A model generated the notes under the pieces. That model made no database searches, was not told where the DNA came from, and worked only from the letters and a program-made list of their open reading frames with translations. Both the position numbers and the translations under genes were made by a program. From positions 1 to 59,410 of the forward strand of contig NZ_VTQV01000027.1 of assembly GCF_008764245.1 (NCBI RefSeq): a stretch of 59,410 nucleotides of DNA, in the 5' to 3' direction. Below are positions 32,998 through 42,697 of the stretch, one piece after another. This DNA comes from Bacillus subtilis (GTDB lineage: Bacteria; Bacillota; Bacilli; Bacillales; Bacillaceae_C). Every line of letters starts with the position of its first letter. Position 1 is the stretch's first letter.

Positions 32998-33013
32998 ATC
33001 GTTGTTTAACGAT
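32998..33013. promoter_or_regulatory. Operator of the second ArsR, ahead of the oxidoreductase
   Basis: ATCGTTGTTTAACGAT, a perfect six-base inverted repeat with a four-base centre, resembling the one ahead of the second arsR gene (33369-33384). Confidence 0.6.
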
Positions 33014-33055
33014 ATGTAATCGAATAAATTATGAACATATAGGATTCCTACATGT

Positions 33056-33340
33056 TCACTTACAACAATCCGTCAGTATTTGATTTAAGTGCTGTAATAA
33101 CTCCATGATTTTATTTCTATCTGTCGAGTAAAAAACTTCTTTCCCTTCCTTCCGAGAAGAAAGGAGCCCTGCCTTTTTTAAAATTGCTAATTGCTCAGAA
33201 GCCGTTGATTGACCAATACCAACTAATTCAGACACTTGATTCACGGTTACTTCATTTCTGTTTAAAAATAAAAATATGATTTCCTGTCTCTTTTCACTAG
33301 CCAACGCTTTTAAGAAGCGCATGATTTCTTCATTAATCAA
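33056..33340 (-). CDS. ArsR-family repressor (second)
   Basis: A 94-residue ArsR/SmtB protein with winged helix VNQVSELVGIGQSTASEQLA and wing KEGKEVFYSTDR. It lacks the CxC metal motif in the alpha3 helix; the only cysteines are the CC pair at the end (TDCCK), so its sensing site differs from the first ArsR. It uses a different operator (ATCGTA...TACGAT) from the first and precedes the ArsO-like oxidoreductase gene by 79 bases. Confidence 0.85.
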   Translation of the reverse strand: MINEEIMRFLKALASEKRQEIIFLFLNRNEVTVNQVSELVGIGQSTASEQLAILKKAGLLSSRKEGKEVFYSTDRNKIMELLQHLNQILTDCCK

Positions 33341-33368
33341 AAGTCGAACTCCTTTTGTTCATTTACAC

Positions 33369-33384
33369 ATCGTATTTTTACGAT
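33369..33384. promoter_or_regulatory. Operator ahead of the second ArsR gene
   Basis: ATCGTATTTTTACGAT, a six-base perfect inverted repeat with a four-base centre, located 29 bases upstream of the start codon region. Confidence 0.65.
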
Positions 33385-33540
33385 ACGTTATTGTCTATAA
33401 TAAGCCATCCCATTTCTTGTGTCAATCCCCAAAAAAAATATAATATTTATTACCTATCTAATGCTTGAAATAAATTATAAGTTAACCCAATGTTGAGGAA
33501 AATTTTGTGGATGTGAATTTATATTACAAAAACTGTATTG

Positions 33541-33725
33541 TTTTTACTTCGTAAGATACCTAAAAATATTCCCTGCCAAAATTCAGTGTAAAAACAAAAT
33601 TCCCTGCCAAAATTTTTTCTTGGCAGGGTTTTTGGCAGGGAACCATATTATTTTTAATCAATTTGTCCGTTTTAGATTAGGTCAAATGCTGTTAAATCAG
33701 CGTTCTCTCACCAAATCAAGTTAGC
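33541..33725. repeat. Element-end repeat copy C, adjoining guaA
   Basis: ATACCTAAAAATATTCCCTG, the motif TTCCCTGCCAAAATTC at 33569 and again near 33599, inverted TTGGCAGGGTTTTTGGCAGG (33620-33642), then CAAATGCTGTTAAATCAGCG and CAAGTTAGCCTC directly before the guaA stop codon. Compared with copies A and B the motif has G in place of A (CCCTGCC). It is the guaA-proximal end (attL side) of the inserted DNA. Confidence 0.78.
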
Positions 33726-33728
33726 CTC

Positions 33729-35282
33729 TTATTCCCACTCAATCGTCGCAGGCGGCTTACTCGTAACATCATAGACGACCCGGTTTACATGCTCTACTTC
33801 ATTCACAATTCGAGTAGAGATCACTTCTAAAACGTCCCAGGGAATTCTTGCCCAATCTGATGTCATTCCGTCAATAGAAGTGACTGCACGTATACCGATT
33901 GTATAATCATACGTTCTACCGTCTCCCATGACCCCGACGCTTCGAATTCCAGGAAGGACCGTAAAGTATTGCCAAATGTCTCGATCCAAACCAGCTTTAC
34001 GTATCTCTTCACGTAAAATATAATCGGATTCGCGGACAATTTCTAGTTTTTCATCTGTTACTTCTCCTAAAACACGTATACCGAGTCCTGGTCCTGGGAA
34101 AGGTTGTCTCCAGACAATTTCGTCTGGGATTCCCAATTCAGTTCCTAGTTTTCTTACTTCATCTTTAAATAAAGTATTCAGTGGTTCGATTAACTTAAAT
34201 TGCATATCTTCTGGTAATCCACCTACATTATGGTGGGATTTAATGGTTTGCGCTGTAGCTGTACCACTTTCGATGATATCTGTATAAAGTGTTCCTTGCG
34301 CTAGATACTCAATGCCTTCAAGTTTTGTTGCTTCATCATCGAATACATAAATAAATTCATTGCCAATGATTTTCCGCTTCTTCTCAGGGTCAGTCACACC
34401 TTCTAACTTGCCGAGGAAACGATCTTTCGCATCTACCTTGATGACATTCATATGAAAACCATCACTGAATGTTTTCATGACACTTTCCGCTTCCCCTTTG
34501 CGTAAAAGTCCATGATCGACAAAGATGCACGTTAATTGGTCCCCAATCGCTTTATGAATTAAAACTGCGACAACAGAGGAATCTACCCCGCCGCTTAGCG
34601 CACAAAGCACCTTTTTATCGCCAACGACCTCGCGAATTTTCTCCATTTCCACCTCAATGAAGTTTTCCATCGACCAGTCGCCTTTACAGTGGCAAATTTC
34701 AAATACGAAGTTCTTAAGAAGCTCATTACCGTATACCGAATGACGAACTTCTGGATGGAATTGTACCCCGTAAAATTGCTTGTCTTCTCGACTGATCGCC
34801 GCAATCGGGCAAGATGGGTTTGTCCCAACAATTGAAAAACCATTAGGCACGTCTTTCACTAAATCTCCGTGACTCATCCAAACACTCTGTTCTTTTGGTA
34901 GACCTTTAAATAATGGCGTTTCTTCTTTTATTTCTAGAGTGGCTTTTCCATACTCTCTTCCTTTTGCTCTTTCCACGGAACCGCCAAATTGAACAGTCAT
35001 TAACTGCATTCCATAACAGATGCCCAGAACTGGGATACCTAGTTCAAATAACCGCTCATCGCATCCAAAGGCATTTTCATCATAAACACTATTCGGTCCA
35101 CCCGACAAGATAATCCCCTTCGGATTCATTGCTGAGATTTCCTCCGCTGTAATCGTATGGGGATGCAATTCACTATAAACCCCAAATTCCCGGATTCGTC
35201 TTGTGATTAATTGATTGTATTGACTGCCAAAATCAAGAACGACGATCATTTCCTGATTATGTAATTCAGATTTTCCTGTCAT
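33729..35282 (-). CDS. guaA: GMP synthase (glutamine-hydrolysing)
   Basis: A 517-residue enzyme that aminates XMP to GMP. The class I glutamine amidotransferase domain has [11 protein letters not shown], the nucleophile Cys in [11 protein letters not shown], and FHPEVRHS; the ATP pyrophosphatase domain has the P-loop [14 protein letters not shown]; the C-terminal dimer domain ends PPATIEWE. The start ATG 35282 is preceded by GGAGGG. The 3' end is the target of the mobile elements to its left: the reading frame is complete, so insertion restored the terminal codons. A likely promoter is TTGTAA, 18 bases, TATGAT at about 35425-35455 (minus strand). Confidence 0.97.
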   Translation of the reverse strand: MTGKSELHNQEMIVVLDFGSQYNQLITRRIREFGVYSELHPHTITAEEISAMNPKGIILSGGPNSVYDENAFGCDERLFELGIPVLGICYGMQLMTVQFGGSVERAKGREYGKATLEIKEETPLFKGLPKEQSVWMSHGDLVKDVPNGFSIVGTNPSCPIAAISREDKQFYGVQFHPEVRHSVYGNELLKNFVFEICHCKGDWSMENFIEVEMEKIREVVGDKKVLCALSGGVDSSVVAVLIHKAIGDQLTCIFVDHGLLRKGEAESVMKTFSDGFHMNVIKVDAKDRFLGKLEGVTDPEKKRKIIGNEFIYVFDDEATKLEGIEYLAQGTLYTDIIESGTATAQTIKSHHNVGGLPEDMQFKLIEPLNTLFKDEVRKLGTELGIPDEIVWRQPFPGPGLGIRVLGEVTDEKLEIVRESDYILREEIRKAGLDRDIWQYFTVLPGIRSVGVMGDGRTYDYTIGIRAVTSIDGMTSDWARIPWDVLEVISTRIVNEVEHVNRVVYDVTSKPPATIEWE

Positions 35283-35462
35283 GCCAAATCCCTCCAATTC
35301 TTTCTTTATAATACAATTTAATATGTTTTTCGAGCTTTGCTACTAGCGACGAAGGAGTTCCCTATCTTTTCATATAAAGACCATGCAACTTTCAATGGAA
35401 AATGAAGAGCCTTCATTATGATGATCATAGTATTCCCTGTTATCCTTTTACAAGACGATTGA

Positions 35463-35492
35463 AATGCTCCCTCGAATTTTCGAAGGAGCATT
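35463..35492 (-). terminator. Hairpin between the transglutaminase gene and guaA
   Basis: AATGCTCC pairs with GGAGCATT, extended by CTCGAA/TTCGAAG, making a long near-perfect stem. There is no good T-run on the minus side, so it may be a weak or bidirectional terminator, or a leader element of guaA. Confidence 0.5.
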
Positions 35493-35577
35493 GTGTTTAT
35501 AGACACTACACAAAGCAAAAGTTTCGACTAGTAGATGCACTGATTTATCTCATTTTATACTTGCCAACGCCTCATGG

Positions 35578-37761
35578 TCAACCTGTTGCTTTTTTTATTA
35601 AATTTTCCCATAATTCCATGGTCGCTTTCAGATCAATTCGCTTGTTAGCAGGGGATTGATAAATGAACCTTTCATAGTTCTCTGTTAATCTCCCCATATC
35701 TTCCGTTTCATAATATGCATCTACTTGTGAGGCAAAATCTCGTAGTGTTTGTCCTTTTTCACGTTTTAATCCAACTCTCGCTAACTGCTTGAGGAGTTTT
35801 CCATAAGCCTCAATCAATCGATCATGATCAGAGACCTCTTTATATTTGCTCAACAAATAATAAGGAATCCACTTTTTTCTCGTCCCATATAATAAAATTC
35901 CTATAAAGATGAAACTGACCAATATAAAGATAAAATACTTCAGGTAAACTTTTAAATGAATCGTTTCTTTCTTTGCAGGGGTGGGATTTACTTGCTCATT
36001 TTCCTTTGTTTCTTCTTTCTTTTCTTCTTTAGGCTCTTCCTTTTGTTGTTTCTTGGGCTCGGAGGAGTGATCCTCTGAAGAGGCTGGGATGGATGTGTCG
36101 TTGTTTTCATCATAGGAAAACCCGACAGTATTTTGAAAACCAATCGTTGGTTCAAATGGAACCCATCCTTGTGTTGGGAAAAAGACCTCTACCCAAGAGT
36201 GAGCATCATTATTTGTGATTACATATTTTCCATCCTGCCCCAAGTACTGCCCAGGTGCATATCCTTTTGCCCAACGCGCAGGAATCCCTTCTGATCGTAA
36301 TAATGTCACCATCGAAGTTGAAAAGTTATCACAATATCCCTTCTTTGTATCAAAGAGAAATTGATCCACATAATCTTGATTCTTTTCTGGGACCGCAACA
36401 TCTTGTTGAGTGTAAATAAACTCACCGTTTTTAAAATATTGCTCGATCGCCTTCGCTTTATCAAACCAATTATCATGATCCTTCGTAATTTCATGGGCCA
36501 GTTCTTTCACACGCTCCGGCAGTGAGTCAGGTAATTGTAAATAGGGCTCCATTTGTGTATCAACGGAATGTTGCGTGGTTGCCCGCATCTCCTTCACACT
36601 AAAATCCGTTTCCTGATATTCGACTGTGTATTGATCAAGATTGATTGCTTTATTTTGCTCATTATATGATCGTAACTTGTTTAGATCAACATCATACGTA
36701 AAAGAACCTTCTTCATTTCCAATGACTGTCTGAAATCCATATGGAATAAGAATATGTGGATAAGGTATTTTCATCCTGATATGAGCCTGTTGTATTTCTT
36801 TATCATCATTTGCCATGATTGAGTCCATCAGGATATGCTCGCCTGATTGAATATTTCCTTGGGGACTCTGGCCTTTCGATGCTCTCCATCCCTTCCCTGT
36901 GTACATATCCTTCGTTTCAACTCGCCAATACTGTCGCGATGGAGCTTGCGCGATAAACACAATTCGATCATCCGGAAGAAAAGGACCTCCTAAGTTTGAA
37001 TCATCTTCTCCATATCCAATGCGTGATGGTTGATTATTTCTTGGTAAAACATTATCTGCCTGTGATTGGATAAAGGGAACGGGATCAGGCCAAATCGGAC
37101 CTGCTTTGGGTGAAATATATCCGACACACACACTAATACCAATCATCATGACGAGTGGAACGGTCCATTTCCATTTTGCTTTGGCTGGAATCTTCATATT
37201 TTCTTTTTCTACCAACCTCTGGAAAAATAATAGCCCCAGTAAAACGAAACCGATGGAAATAATTCGAATAATGGCCCACTTTGCATCATACTTCGTAAAG
37301 GTATCCAGAACACTTATATAGAAAATCGTCATCATCAAGAAGACAAAAATGGTTCTTTTTACTTCTAACCAGTATTGAAATAGATAGGCGACAATCCATA
37401 TTAGAAGATAGAGAAGTGCTGTGCGAAATGAATCCGATAAAGCTTCAAATTGTCCAGTTAACAGCAATTTGATATTATCTACACTATCTTGAAGAAGAAG
37501 ATAGCTCCATCCACCTAATCCACTGTTCCCTTTTCCAAAAACGAGAAATAGAAAAAGATAAATTAAGAGAATTTTCAATAGGAAACCGATCCATGGACGA
37601 ATTCGGATAAAATAAAGAGAAAGGGCGATCAGAAGAAAATAAACAAAATAATGGACATGCCCCGTATTTGTAATTTGTTCAAGCGGCCGTAGCCATTCCC
37701 ATAATAAGAAGAACCCTAAGCCATAGAGGAGAAAAAGATTGCTTCTTTGCTTAAGCGTCAT
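35578..37761 (-). CDS. yebA: Transglutaminase-like membrane protein (TgpA/YebA type)
   Basis: A 727-residue protein. Six or more membrane segments in the first 220 residues (TgpA N-terminal/DUF3488-like), an extracellular transglutaminase-like domain with the catalytic triad Cys in KKGYCDNFSTSMVTLLRSEG, His in NDAHSWVEVF and Asp replaced or supplied near WVPFEPT, a P/E/K-rich spacer (SSEPKKQQKEEPKEEKKEE), one further membrane segment and a C-terminal DUF4129-type domain. It is the third gene of the MoxR-DUF58-transglutaminase set. Such sets are widespread, and their exact role is unclear. Its start overlaps the DUF58 gene stop by four bases. Confidence 0.9.
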   Translation of the reverse strand: MTLKQRSNLFLLYGLGFFLLWEWLRPLEQITNTGHVHYFVYFLLIALSLYFIRIRPWIGFLLKILLIYLFLFLVFGKGNSGLGGWSYLLLQDSVDNIKLLLTGQFEALSDSFRTALLYLLIWIVAYLFQYWLEVKRTIFVFLMMTIFYISVLDTFTKYDAKWAIIRIISIGFVLLGLLFFQRLVEKENMKIPAKAKWKWTVPLVMMIGISVCVGYISPKAGPIWPDPVPFIQSQADNVLPRNNQPSRIGYGEDDSNLGGPFLPDDRIVFIAQAPSRQYWRVETKDMYTGKGWRASKGQSPQGNIQSGEHILMDSIMANDDKEIQQAHIRMKIPYPHILIPYGFQTVIGNEEGSFTYDVDLNKLRSYNEQNKAINLDQYTVEYQETDFSVKEMRATTQHSVDTQMEPYLQLPDSLPERVKELAHEITKDHDNWFDKAKAIEQYFKNGEFIYTQQDVAVPEKNQDYVDQFLFDTKKGYCDNFSTSMVTLLRSEGIPARWAKGYAPGQYLGQDGKYVITNNDAHSWVEVFFPTQGWVPFEPTIGFQNTVGFSYDENNDTSIPASSEDHSSEPKKQQKEEPKEEKKEETKENEQVNPTPAKKETIHLKVYLKYFIFILVSFIFIGILLYGTRKKWIPYYLLSKYKEVSDHDRLIEAYGKLLKQLARVGLKREKGQTLRDFASQVDAYYETEDMGRLTENYERFIYQSPANKRIDLKATMELWENLIKKATG

Positions 37762-38972
37762 GCTTGCAACACCTCCAGAAAGGCTGTCCGAAACTGACCT
37801 TCATAGAGGGTCTTTACGACAATCCCTCTTTGCTTTGCAAGTGAACTATACTTGGCCTCATCCTTATTGACGGGGGTGCCCCGTTTTTTAATGTTATAGA
37901 TCATGATCCCGCCATTTCCTCTTAGCCCTGCGCTTAATCCATCTATTAACTGTTTATCGATCGACGAAGTAATCACAGCAATATTTGCTGTTTGATGATA
38001 AGGTGCTAGTTCTTTTTTCATTACATGAACGAACGGTGTTGTGCCATTTGGAAGGACTCTAGCAAGATGTTGGAAGACTTCATTCTCTTGCACACTCTCT
38101 CCACGAATGGGGATATATGTCACTTTTTCGCCAACAGAGAAAAAGCCAAGCTTCCCACCATGTTGAATCATTGTTTTTACAAGTGATGCTGCAAATTGAA
38201 CCATAGCCTCAAAATGCGGAGAATCCACTCGATCTAATACGATCATAAGGTCGTTTGTTTGTCTTACCTCGAATTCTTTCGACATCATTGTATTTGTACG
38301 TGCCGTCGCTTTCCAGTCAACCCAAGAGACTCTGTCACCTGGTTGATATTGCCTCACACCTGATACGAGGGAAGTATCCTTTTGAAATTGCATGGGGTTC
38401 ACAGCACTCCCATGTTCAAAGCGGCTTTCCAATGGTTTATAGATTAATTCTTCGTATTGAGGATACACAAGGACGATTTGCTGATAGTCAAACCATCTTT
38501 CCTTTTTTAAAATGCCGAGAACATCTCCTGTAGTCAGGCGAATTCCCTCCCAAACATGCTCTCCTCTGGAGACCTTACAAGGATACTGTAGTGTCATCTT
38601 TCTTTTAAAACCAGGGAAAATCAATTGCTTATGTTGCTCTGAGTGAATGTCAGCAGGTAGAATATCCTCCACTACCAAAAACAGAATAGGAAAGGGGATT
38701 CTTCTTTTAAGCATGAGTTCAATTGTGATCCTATCCCCCGCTTTTAAATGGCGTTTAGGCATCATTCTTTCAACTTTAAATCCTTGCAAAGGATAAAATA
38801 ATAAAAGAAATGAGTATAAGGCAAACGGTAGAAAACTATAGAAGATAAACCAACTGACAAATCCACCTTGAAACATCGCATACACATAAGAGATTCCTAA
38901 TAAAAAAAGCAATAACACAAACCTGAATAAGGACTCAAATCGATGAAGACGTTTCAATTGAGCTTTTATCAT
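37758..38972 (-). CDS. yeaD: DUF58 protein (YeaD type)
   Basis: A 404-residue protein with two N-terminal membrane segments (FVLLLFLLGISYVYAMFQGG; WFIFYSFLPFALYSFLLLF) and a soluble part with the DUF58 signature VSGVRQYQPGDRVSWVDWKA TARTN (positions about 185-210 of the protein), within a VWA-like fold that has LMIVLDRVDS. It works with the MoxR ATPase encoded next to it. The start and stop overlap neighbouring genes by four bases each, so translation is coupled throughout the operon. Confidence 0.9.
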   Translation of the reverse strand: MIKAQLKRLHRFESLFRFVLLLFLLGISYVYAMFQGGFVSWFIFYSFLPFALYSFLLLFYPLQGFKVERMMPKRHLKAGDRITIELMLKRRIPFPILFLVVEDILPADIHSEQHKQLIFPGFKRKMTLQYPCKVSRGEHVWEGIRLTTGDVLGILKKERWFDYQQIVLVYPQYEELIYKPLESRFEHGSAVNPMQFQKDTSLVSGVRQYQPGDRVSWVDWKATARTNTMMSKEFEVRQTNDLMIVLDRVDSPHFEAMVQFAASLVKTMIQHGGKLGFFSVGEKVTYIPIRGESVQENEVFQHLARVLPNGTTPFVHVMKKELAPYHQTANIAVITSSIDKQLIDGLSAGLRGNGGIMIYNIKKRGTPVNKDEAKYSSLAKQRGIVVKTLYEGQFRTAFLEVLQA

Positions 38973-39928
38973 TGTCCTACAGTCCTTTTTATGGGAACAT
39001 CGGTATTTTGAATAATTTGGTCTAATACATCTTCTGAACGGGCTCCTTGATATTTAGCTTCTGCTTTTAAGATCACACGATGGGAAAAAACGTAGGGTGT
39101 AAGGTATTGGATATCATCGGGGATCACGTAATCTCTACCTGCAATGAAGGCATAAGCTTGGGCAGCTTTCATTAACGCAATAGAGGCACGCGGACTAGCC
39201 CCTAAATATACATCCTTATGTTCCCTCGTCTGTCTAGCTAATTCTACAATATAATATTTTAAGCCTTCTTCTACATAGACTTCTTTCACACATTTTTGCA
39301 TTTCGACTAAAGTTTCAAGGGAAACAACAGGCTCTAACGTTTCAATTGGGGTATGATTTTGTGATCTGGTCAATACTTCAACCTCTTCTGAATGATCCGG
39401 ATAACCCATCCTCATTTTTAATAAAAAACGGTCAAGTTGCGCTTCCGGAAGTGGATAAGTTCCCTCATATTCAATTGGATTTTGTGTGGCCATAACAAAA
39501 AAAGGACTATTCAATTGCAAGGTCGTTCCATCCACAGTGACACTCTTTTCCTCCATTCCTTCTAAAAGAGAAGATTGTGTTTTCGGGGAGGTACGATTAA
39601 TTTCATCAGCCAGAATAATATTGCCCATAATCGGGCCGGGTCTGAAGATAAATTCCATATCTTTTTGATTATAGACGGATACCCCTAGAACATCTGAAGG
39701 CAATAAATCGGGGGTAAATTGGATACGCTTAAACGTAGCGTTCACTGATTTGGCCAAAGCACGAACCATCATAGTCTTTCCAACCCCGGGTACATCCTCT
39801 AGTAAAACATGCCCCTCTGCTAATAAAGCCACAAGACTTAGGCGGGTAATATTCGTTTTCCCTATCATAACTTCCTCAATATTTCCAATGATTTTCTGGA
39901 CTTGTTTTTGCATCATCTCTCGATTCAT
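38969..39928 (-). CDS. yeaC: MoxR-family AAA+ ATPase (YeaC type)
   Basis: A 319-residue AAA+ ATPase. Walker A is EDVPGVGKTMMVRAL, Walker B is NIILADEINRTSPKTQSSLL, sensor 1 is FVMATQNPIEYEGTYPLPEAQLDRF (split here across the family motif), and sensor 2 is in GASPRASIALMKAAQ. MoxR proteins act as chaperone-like partners of VWA or DUF58 proteins. I start it at ATG 39928, the fourth codon of the open frame; ATG 39937 is an alternative. It is the first gene of the operon leading toward guaA. Confidence 0.93.
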   Translation of the reverse strand: MNREMMQKQVQKIIGNIEEVMIGKTNITRLSLVALLAEGHVLLEDVPGVGKTMMVRALAKSVNATFKRIQFTPDLLPSDVLGVSVYNQKDMEFIFRPGPIMGNIILADEINRTSPKTQSSLLEGMEEKSVTVDGTTLQLNSPFFVMATQNPIEYEGTYPLPEAQLDRFLLKMRMGYPDHSEEVEVLTRSQNHTPIETLEPVVSLETLVEMQKCVKEVYVEEGLKYYIVELARQTREHKDVYLGASPRASIALMKAAQAYAFIAGRDYVIPDDIQYLTPYVFSHRVILKAEAKYQGARSEDVLDQIIQNTDVPIKRTVGQ

Positions 39929-39954
39929 CAGCAGCACACCATCTCTCTTTTTTT

Positions 39955-40295
39955 ATATCAGGCCAAGAGGATCTTGGTCAGAACGGCGTTGCGACGTACA
40001 AGGATGTACTAGTGCAGACGAAGCGACAGGACGTCGCGATTTGAGTCTGCCGCCGGGACGGCGCGCCTTTAGCCGTTCATCCGTACGCCCCAAAGTTTGT
40101 ACGCAGCTGGTCAGTCGCCTGCGCTTTTCTTTTCATTTGTCCAGCTACAACGCCTAGCGACTAGCAAATTTACGCCTTCTTCCTACGATAAGTCAACATC
40201 GGCTCATTCTTCGCCGTGTTTCCTTTATCTCGTCAGAAGTCTTTAAATTTGTACGTCGCTAAACAGGCGTTTCCGCTTTTCTTTTCCATTATAAC
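39955..40295. repeat. Dispersed intergenic repeats of the Bacillaceae type
   Basis: A gene-free stretch of 430 bases, GC-richer than its surroundings, with elements such as TCCAGCTACAACGCCTAGCG, GTCGCCTGCGCTTTTCTTTT and a second similar half (GTACGTCGCTAAACAGGCGT then CGCTTTTCTTTT). Sequences with GTCCAGCTnCnGCGCCTAGC are familiar as dispersed repeats between genes in Bacillaceae. The 40075-40140 and 40240-40290 parts are related to each other (GTACG..GCG/CGCTTTTCTTTTC). Confidence 0.55.
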
Positions 40296-40345
40296 AAAAA
40301 AGACAGGTAAAAGGTTTCGAATTTTCCACCACTTTTTACCTGTCC
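40296..40345 (-). terminator. Intrinsic terminator of the NAD salvage operon
   Basis: GACAGGTAAAAGG pairs with TTTTTACCTGTC around an AT-rich loop, and the minus strand continues with TTTTTT. It lies 24 bases beyond the nadE stop. Confidence 0.85.
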
Positions 40346-40368
40346 AGCTATTCATTTTCTATTCATGT

Positions 40369-41196
40369 TTATTTCCAGAAGTCATCAAATATGTTAATCG
40401 GCAGGTGCCGTTTATGAGCTGATTTGCGATAGAGTGCTTCGATTGTATTCTTGGCTGTTTCTGATACTTTCTTCCCTTCGAGGTAATCATCAATCTCTTC
40501 ATAAGAAACGCCTAATGCGACTTCATCAGGGAGCAAAGGACGATCATCCTCAAGATCCGCCGTAGGGATTTTTAGATATAAGTGCTCTGGGCATCCGAGT
40601 TCTTGCAACATTTTACGTCCTTGGCGCTTATTTAACCGATAGATCGGTACCAAATCTGAGCCGCCATCTCCATATTTCGTGTAAAAACCTGTCAACGCTT
40701 CGGCTGCATGATCGGTTCCCAACACAATGGCATTAAAATGAGCCGCCACACTATATTGTGCTTTCATCCGCTCACGCGCCTTTTCATTTCCTTTTGTAAA
40801 ATCGCTTATAGAAATTCCTGCTTCCTGAATCGCTTTTACACTTGCATCAACAGCGGATTGAATATTCACTTCATAAACCTGACTTGGTTGAATAAAATCT
40901 AATGCATCTTCCACGTCCTGCATATCCACTTGTGTCCCATAGGGTAATTTCAGCGCAATAAATTGATATTTATCATCTTGACGTTCCTGATTCAATTCAT
41001 CCACTGCCATTTGCGCCAGTTTTCCAACAAGCGTAGAATCTTGGCCGCCAGAAATGCCCAATACAAAACCATTAAAGAAGCCATATTGATTCATATAAGC
41101 TTTCATAAAATCAATGCTTTTGCGAATTTCTTCATTGGCGTCAATTTCAGGGCTCACCTTTAACTCTTCAATGATTTTTTGCTGAAGTGGGTCCAT
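40369..41196 (-). CDS. nadE: NH3-dependent NAD synthetase
   Basis: A 275-residue enzyme that converts nicotinic acid adenine dinucleotide to NAD with ammonia and ATP. The ATP pyrophosphatase P-loop is [20 protein letters not shown] near residue 46; later marks are [20 protein letters not shown] and [12 protein letters not shown] at the C-terminus. It has the length of the B. subtilis enzyme and no glutaminase domain. AAGGAGG precedes the ATG. It is the last gene of a four-gene NAD salvage operon. Confidence 0.96.
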   Translation of the reverse strand: MDPLQQKIIEELKVSPEIDANEEIRKSIDFMKAYMNQYGFFNGFVLGISGGQDSTLVGKLAQMAVDELNQERQDDKYQFIALKLPYGTQVDMQDVEDALDFIQPSQVYEVNIQSAVDASVKAIQEAGISISDFTKGNEKARERMKAQYSVAAHFNAIVLGTDHAAEALTGFYTKYGDGGSDLVPIYRLNKRQGRKMLQELGCPEHLYLKIPTADLEDDRPLLPDEVALGVSYEEIDDYLEGKKVSETAKNTIEALYRKSAHKRHLPINIFDDFWK

Positions 41197-41215
41197 GAAA
41201 TAACCTCCTTACTGA

Positions 41216-42697
41216 TTATTTTTCAGAATGCTTAATCCGATTTACTTCCTCTTTTACTTTTTGTATATTCTCCATTTTGTTATCCCAACATTTTTGGCTG
41301 AGATCAACAGGGTATTCCTCAGGATTTAAAGATCTTTTATATTCATCCCATAATAACTGCAGGGCCTGTTTCGCATAAGCTTGTATCTCCGTCAATTCCG
41401 GCAACTCATATATACGTTTTCCATTTTCAAAAATAAGATGATGTAAATCAATCGCATCAAAATCAGTTACAAACTTGCTGATATAGGTATGGGTCGGATG
41501 AAACATTTTCAACCGCTCTTCCTCTGCGGGTTTTTCATCCCAAAGTGTAATATAATCTCCCTCAGATTTATGGTTTAACCGATTTACAATCCGATAAACC
41601 TTTTTTCTACCCGGTGTTGAAACCTTTTCCGCATTACTAGAAATTTTTATCGTATCTTCCATTTCTCCCTGTTCATTTTCAAAAGAAACTAATTTATAAA
41701 CAGCACCGAGCGCAGGCTGGTCATACGCTGTAATCAGCTTTGTCCCTACTCCCCAAGAGTCAATCTTGGCTCCTTGTGCTTTCAAATGCAAAATTGTATA
41801 TTCATCAAGGTCACTGGAAGCAAAGATTTTCGCATCTTTAAAGCCTGCCTCATCTAACATTTTTCTAGCTTCTTTTGATAGAAAGGCCATATCGCCACTA
41901 TCCAGGCGAATTCCATTGAAATTAATTTTGTCACCGAATTCTTTTGCTACTTTAATCGCCGCTGGTACACCTGAGCGTAAAGTATCATACGTATCAACAA
42001 GAAAAACGCAATCTTGATGGGCCTCTGCATATTTTTTAAACGCGGTATAATCATCCTGATAGGCTTGCACCATCGCGTGAGCATGAGTGCCCGCAACAGG
42101 CAACCCAAAGATTTTTCCTGCTCTCACATTACTTGTGCCATTAAATCCGCCAATGTACGCAGCTCTCGTTCCCCATATCGCCGCCTCCGTCTCCTGCGCC
42201 CTTCTTGTTCCAAATTCCAAAGCCAATTCATCATTGACAACCTGGCGAATTCTTGAGGCTTTCGTAGCAATCAATGTTTGGTAATTCACAATGTTAAGTA
42301 GGGCTGTCTCCACCAATTGTGCTTCCACAAACGGTGCTTCTACTTGTAAAATCGGTTCATTATGAAAGACCACTTCCCCTTCCTTCATGGAACGGATTGT
42401 ACCTGTGAACCTTAGCTCTTGTAAAAACTGGATAAAATCTTCCCCATAGTTTAATTCATCGCGTAAATAGGCAATATCTGTTTCACTAAATCTGAAATTT
42501 TCAATATATTGAACAATCTTCTCCAAACCGGCAAAAATCGCGTATCCATTCGAAAACGGCAATTTGCGAAAATAGAGATCAAATACCGCTTTTCGATTAT
42601 GAATGCCATCCCGGAAATACGCTTCTGCCATGTTAATTTGATATAAATCAGTATGTAATGTTAAACTATCATCTTGGTAATGATTATTCATCTTCAT
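41216..42697 (-). CDS. pncB: Nicotinate phosphoribosyltransferase
   Basis: A 493-residue enzyme making nicotinate mononucleotide from nicotinate and PRPP. Family marks: DLYQINMAEAYFRDG at the N-terminus, LEFGTRRAQ (with the phosphoribosyl-binding region), FNGTSNVRAGKIFGLPVAGT HAHAMV (residues about 193-217, including the conserved catalytic His), and FNGIRLDSGDMAFLS. It follows the nicotinamidase gene with a one-base overlap and precedes nadE by 19 bases, so the genes complete the pathway nicotinamide to NAD except for the adenylyltransferase. Confidence 0.96.
   Translation of the reverse strand: MKMNNHYQDDSLTLHTDLYQINMAEAYFRDGIHNRKAVFDLYFRKLPFSNGYAIFAGLEKIVQYIENFRFSETDIAYLRDELNYGEDFIQFLQELRFTGTIRSMKEGEVVFHNEPILQVEAPFVEAQLVETALLNIVNYQTLIATKASRIRQVVNDELALEFGTRRAQETEAAIWGTRAAYIGGFNGTSNVRAGKIFGLPVAGTHAHAMVQAYQDDYTAFKKYAEAHQDCVFLVDTYDTLRSGVPAAIKVAKEFGDKINFNGIRLDSGDMAFLSKEARKMLDEAGFKDAKIFASSDLDEYTILHLKAQGAKIDSWGVGTKLITAYDQPALGAVYKLVSFENEQGEMEDTIKISSNAEKVSTPGRKKVYRIVNRLNHKSEGDYITLWDEKPAEEERLKMFHPTHTYISKFVTDFDAIDLHHLIFENGKRIYELPELTEIQAYAKQALQLLWDEYKRSLNPEEYPVDLSQKCWDNKMENIQKVKEEVNRIKHSEK

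Noticed and set aside
33541-33660. Simple intrinsic terminator of guaA
   Set aside because: The inverted repeats could terminate transcription, but the same block recurs next to the integrase and at cassette borders, so attachment-site function is the better explanation; it may do both.
35298-35560. Purine riboswitch ahead of guaA
   Set aside because: None of the conserved purine aptamer loop sequences could be found; only a promoter and one hairpin are visible.
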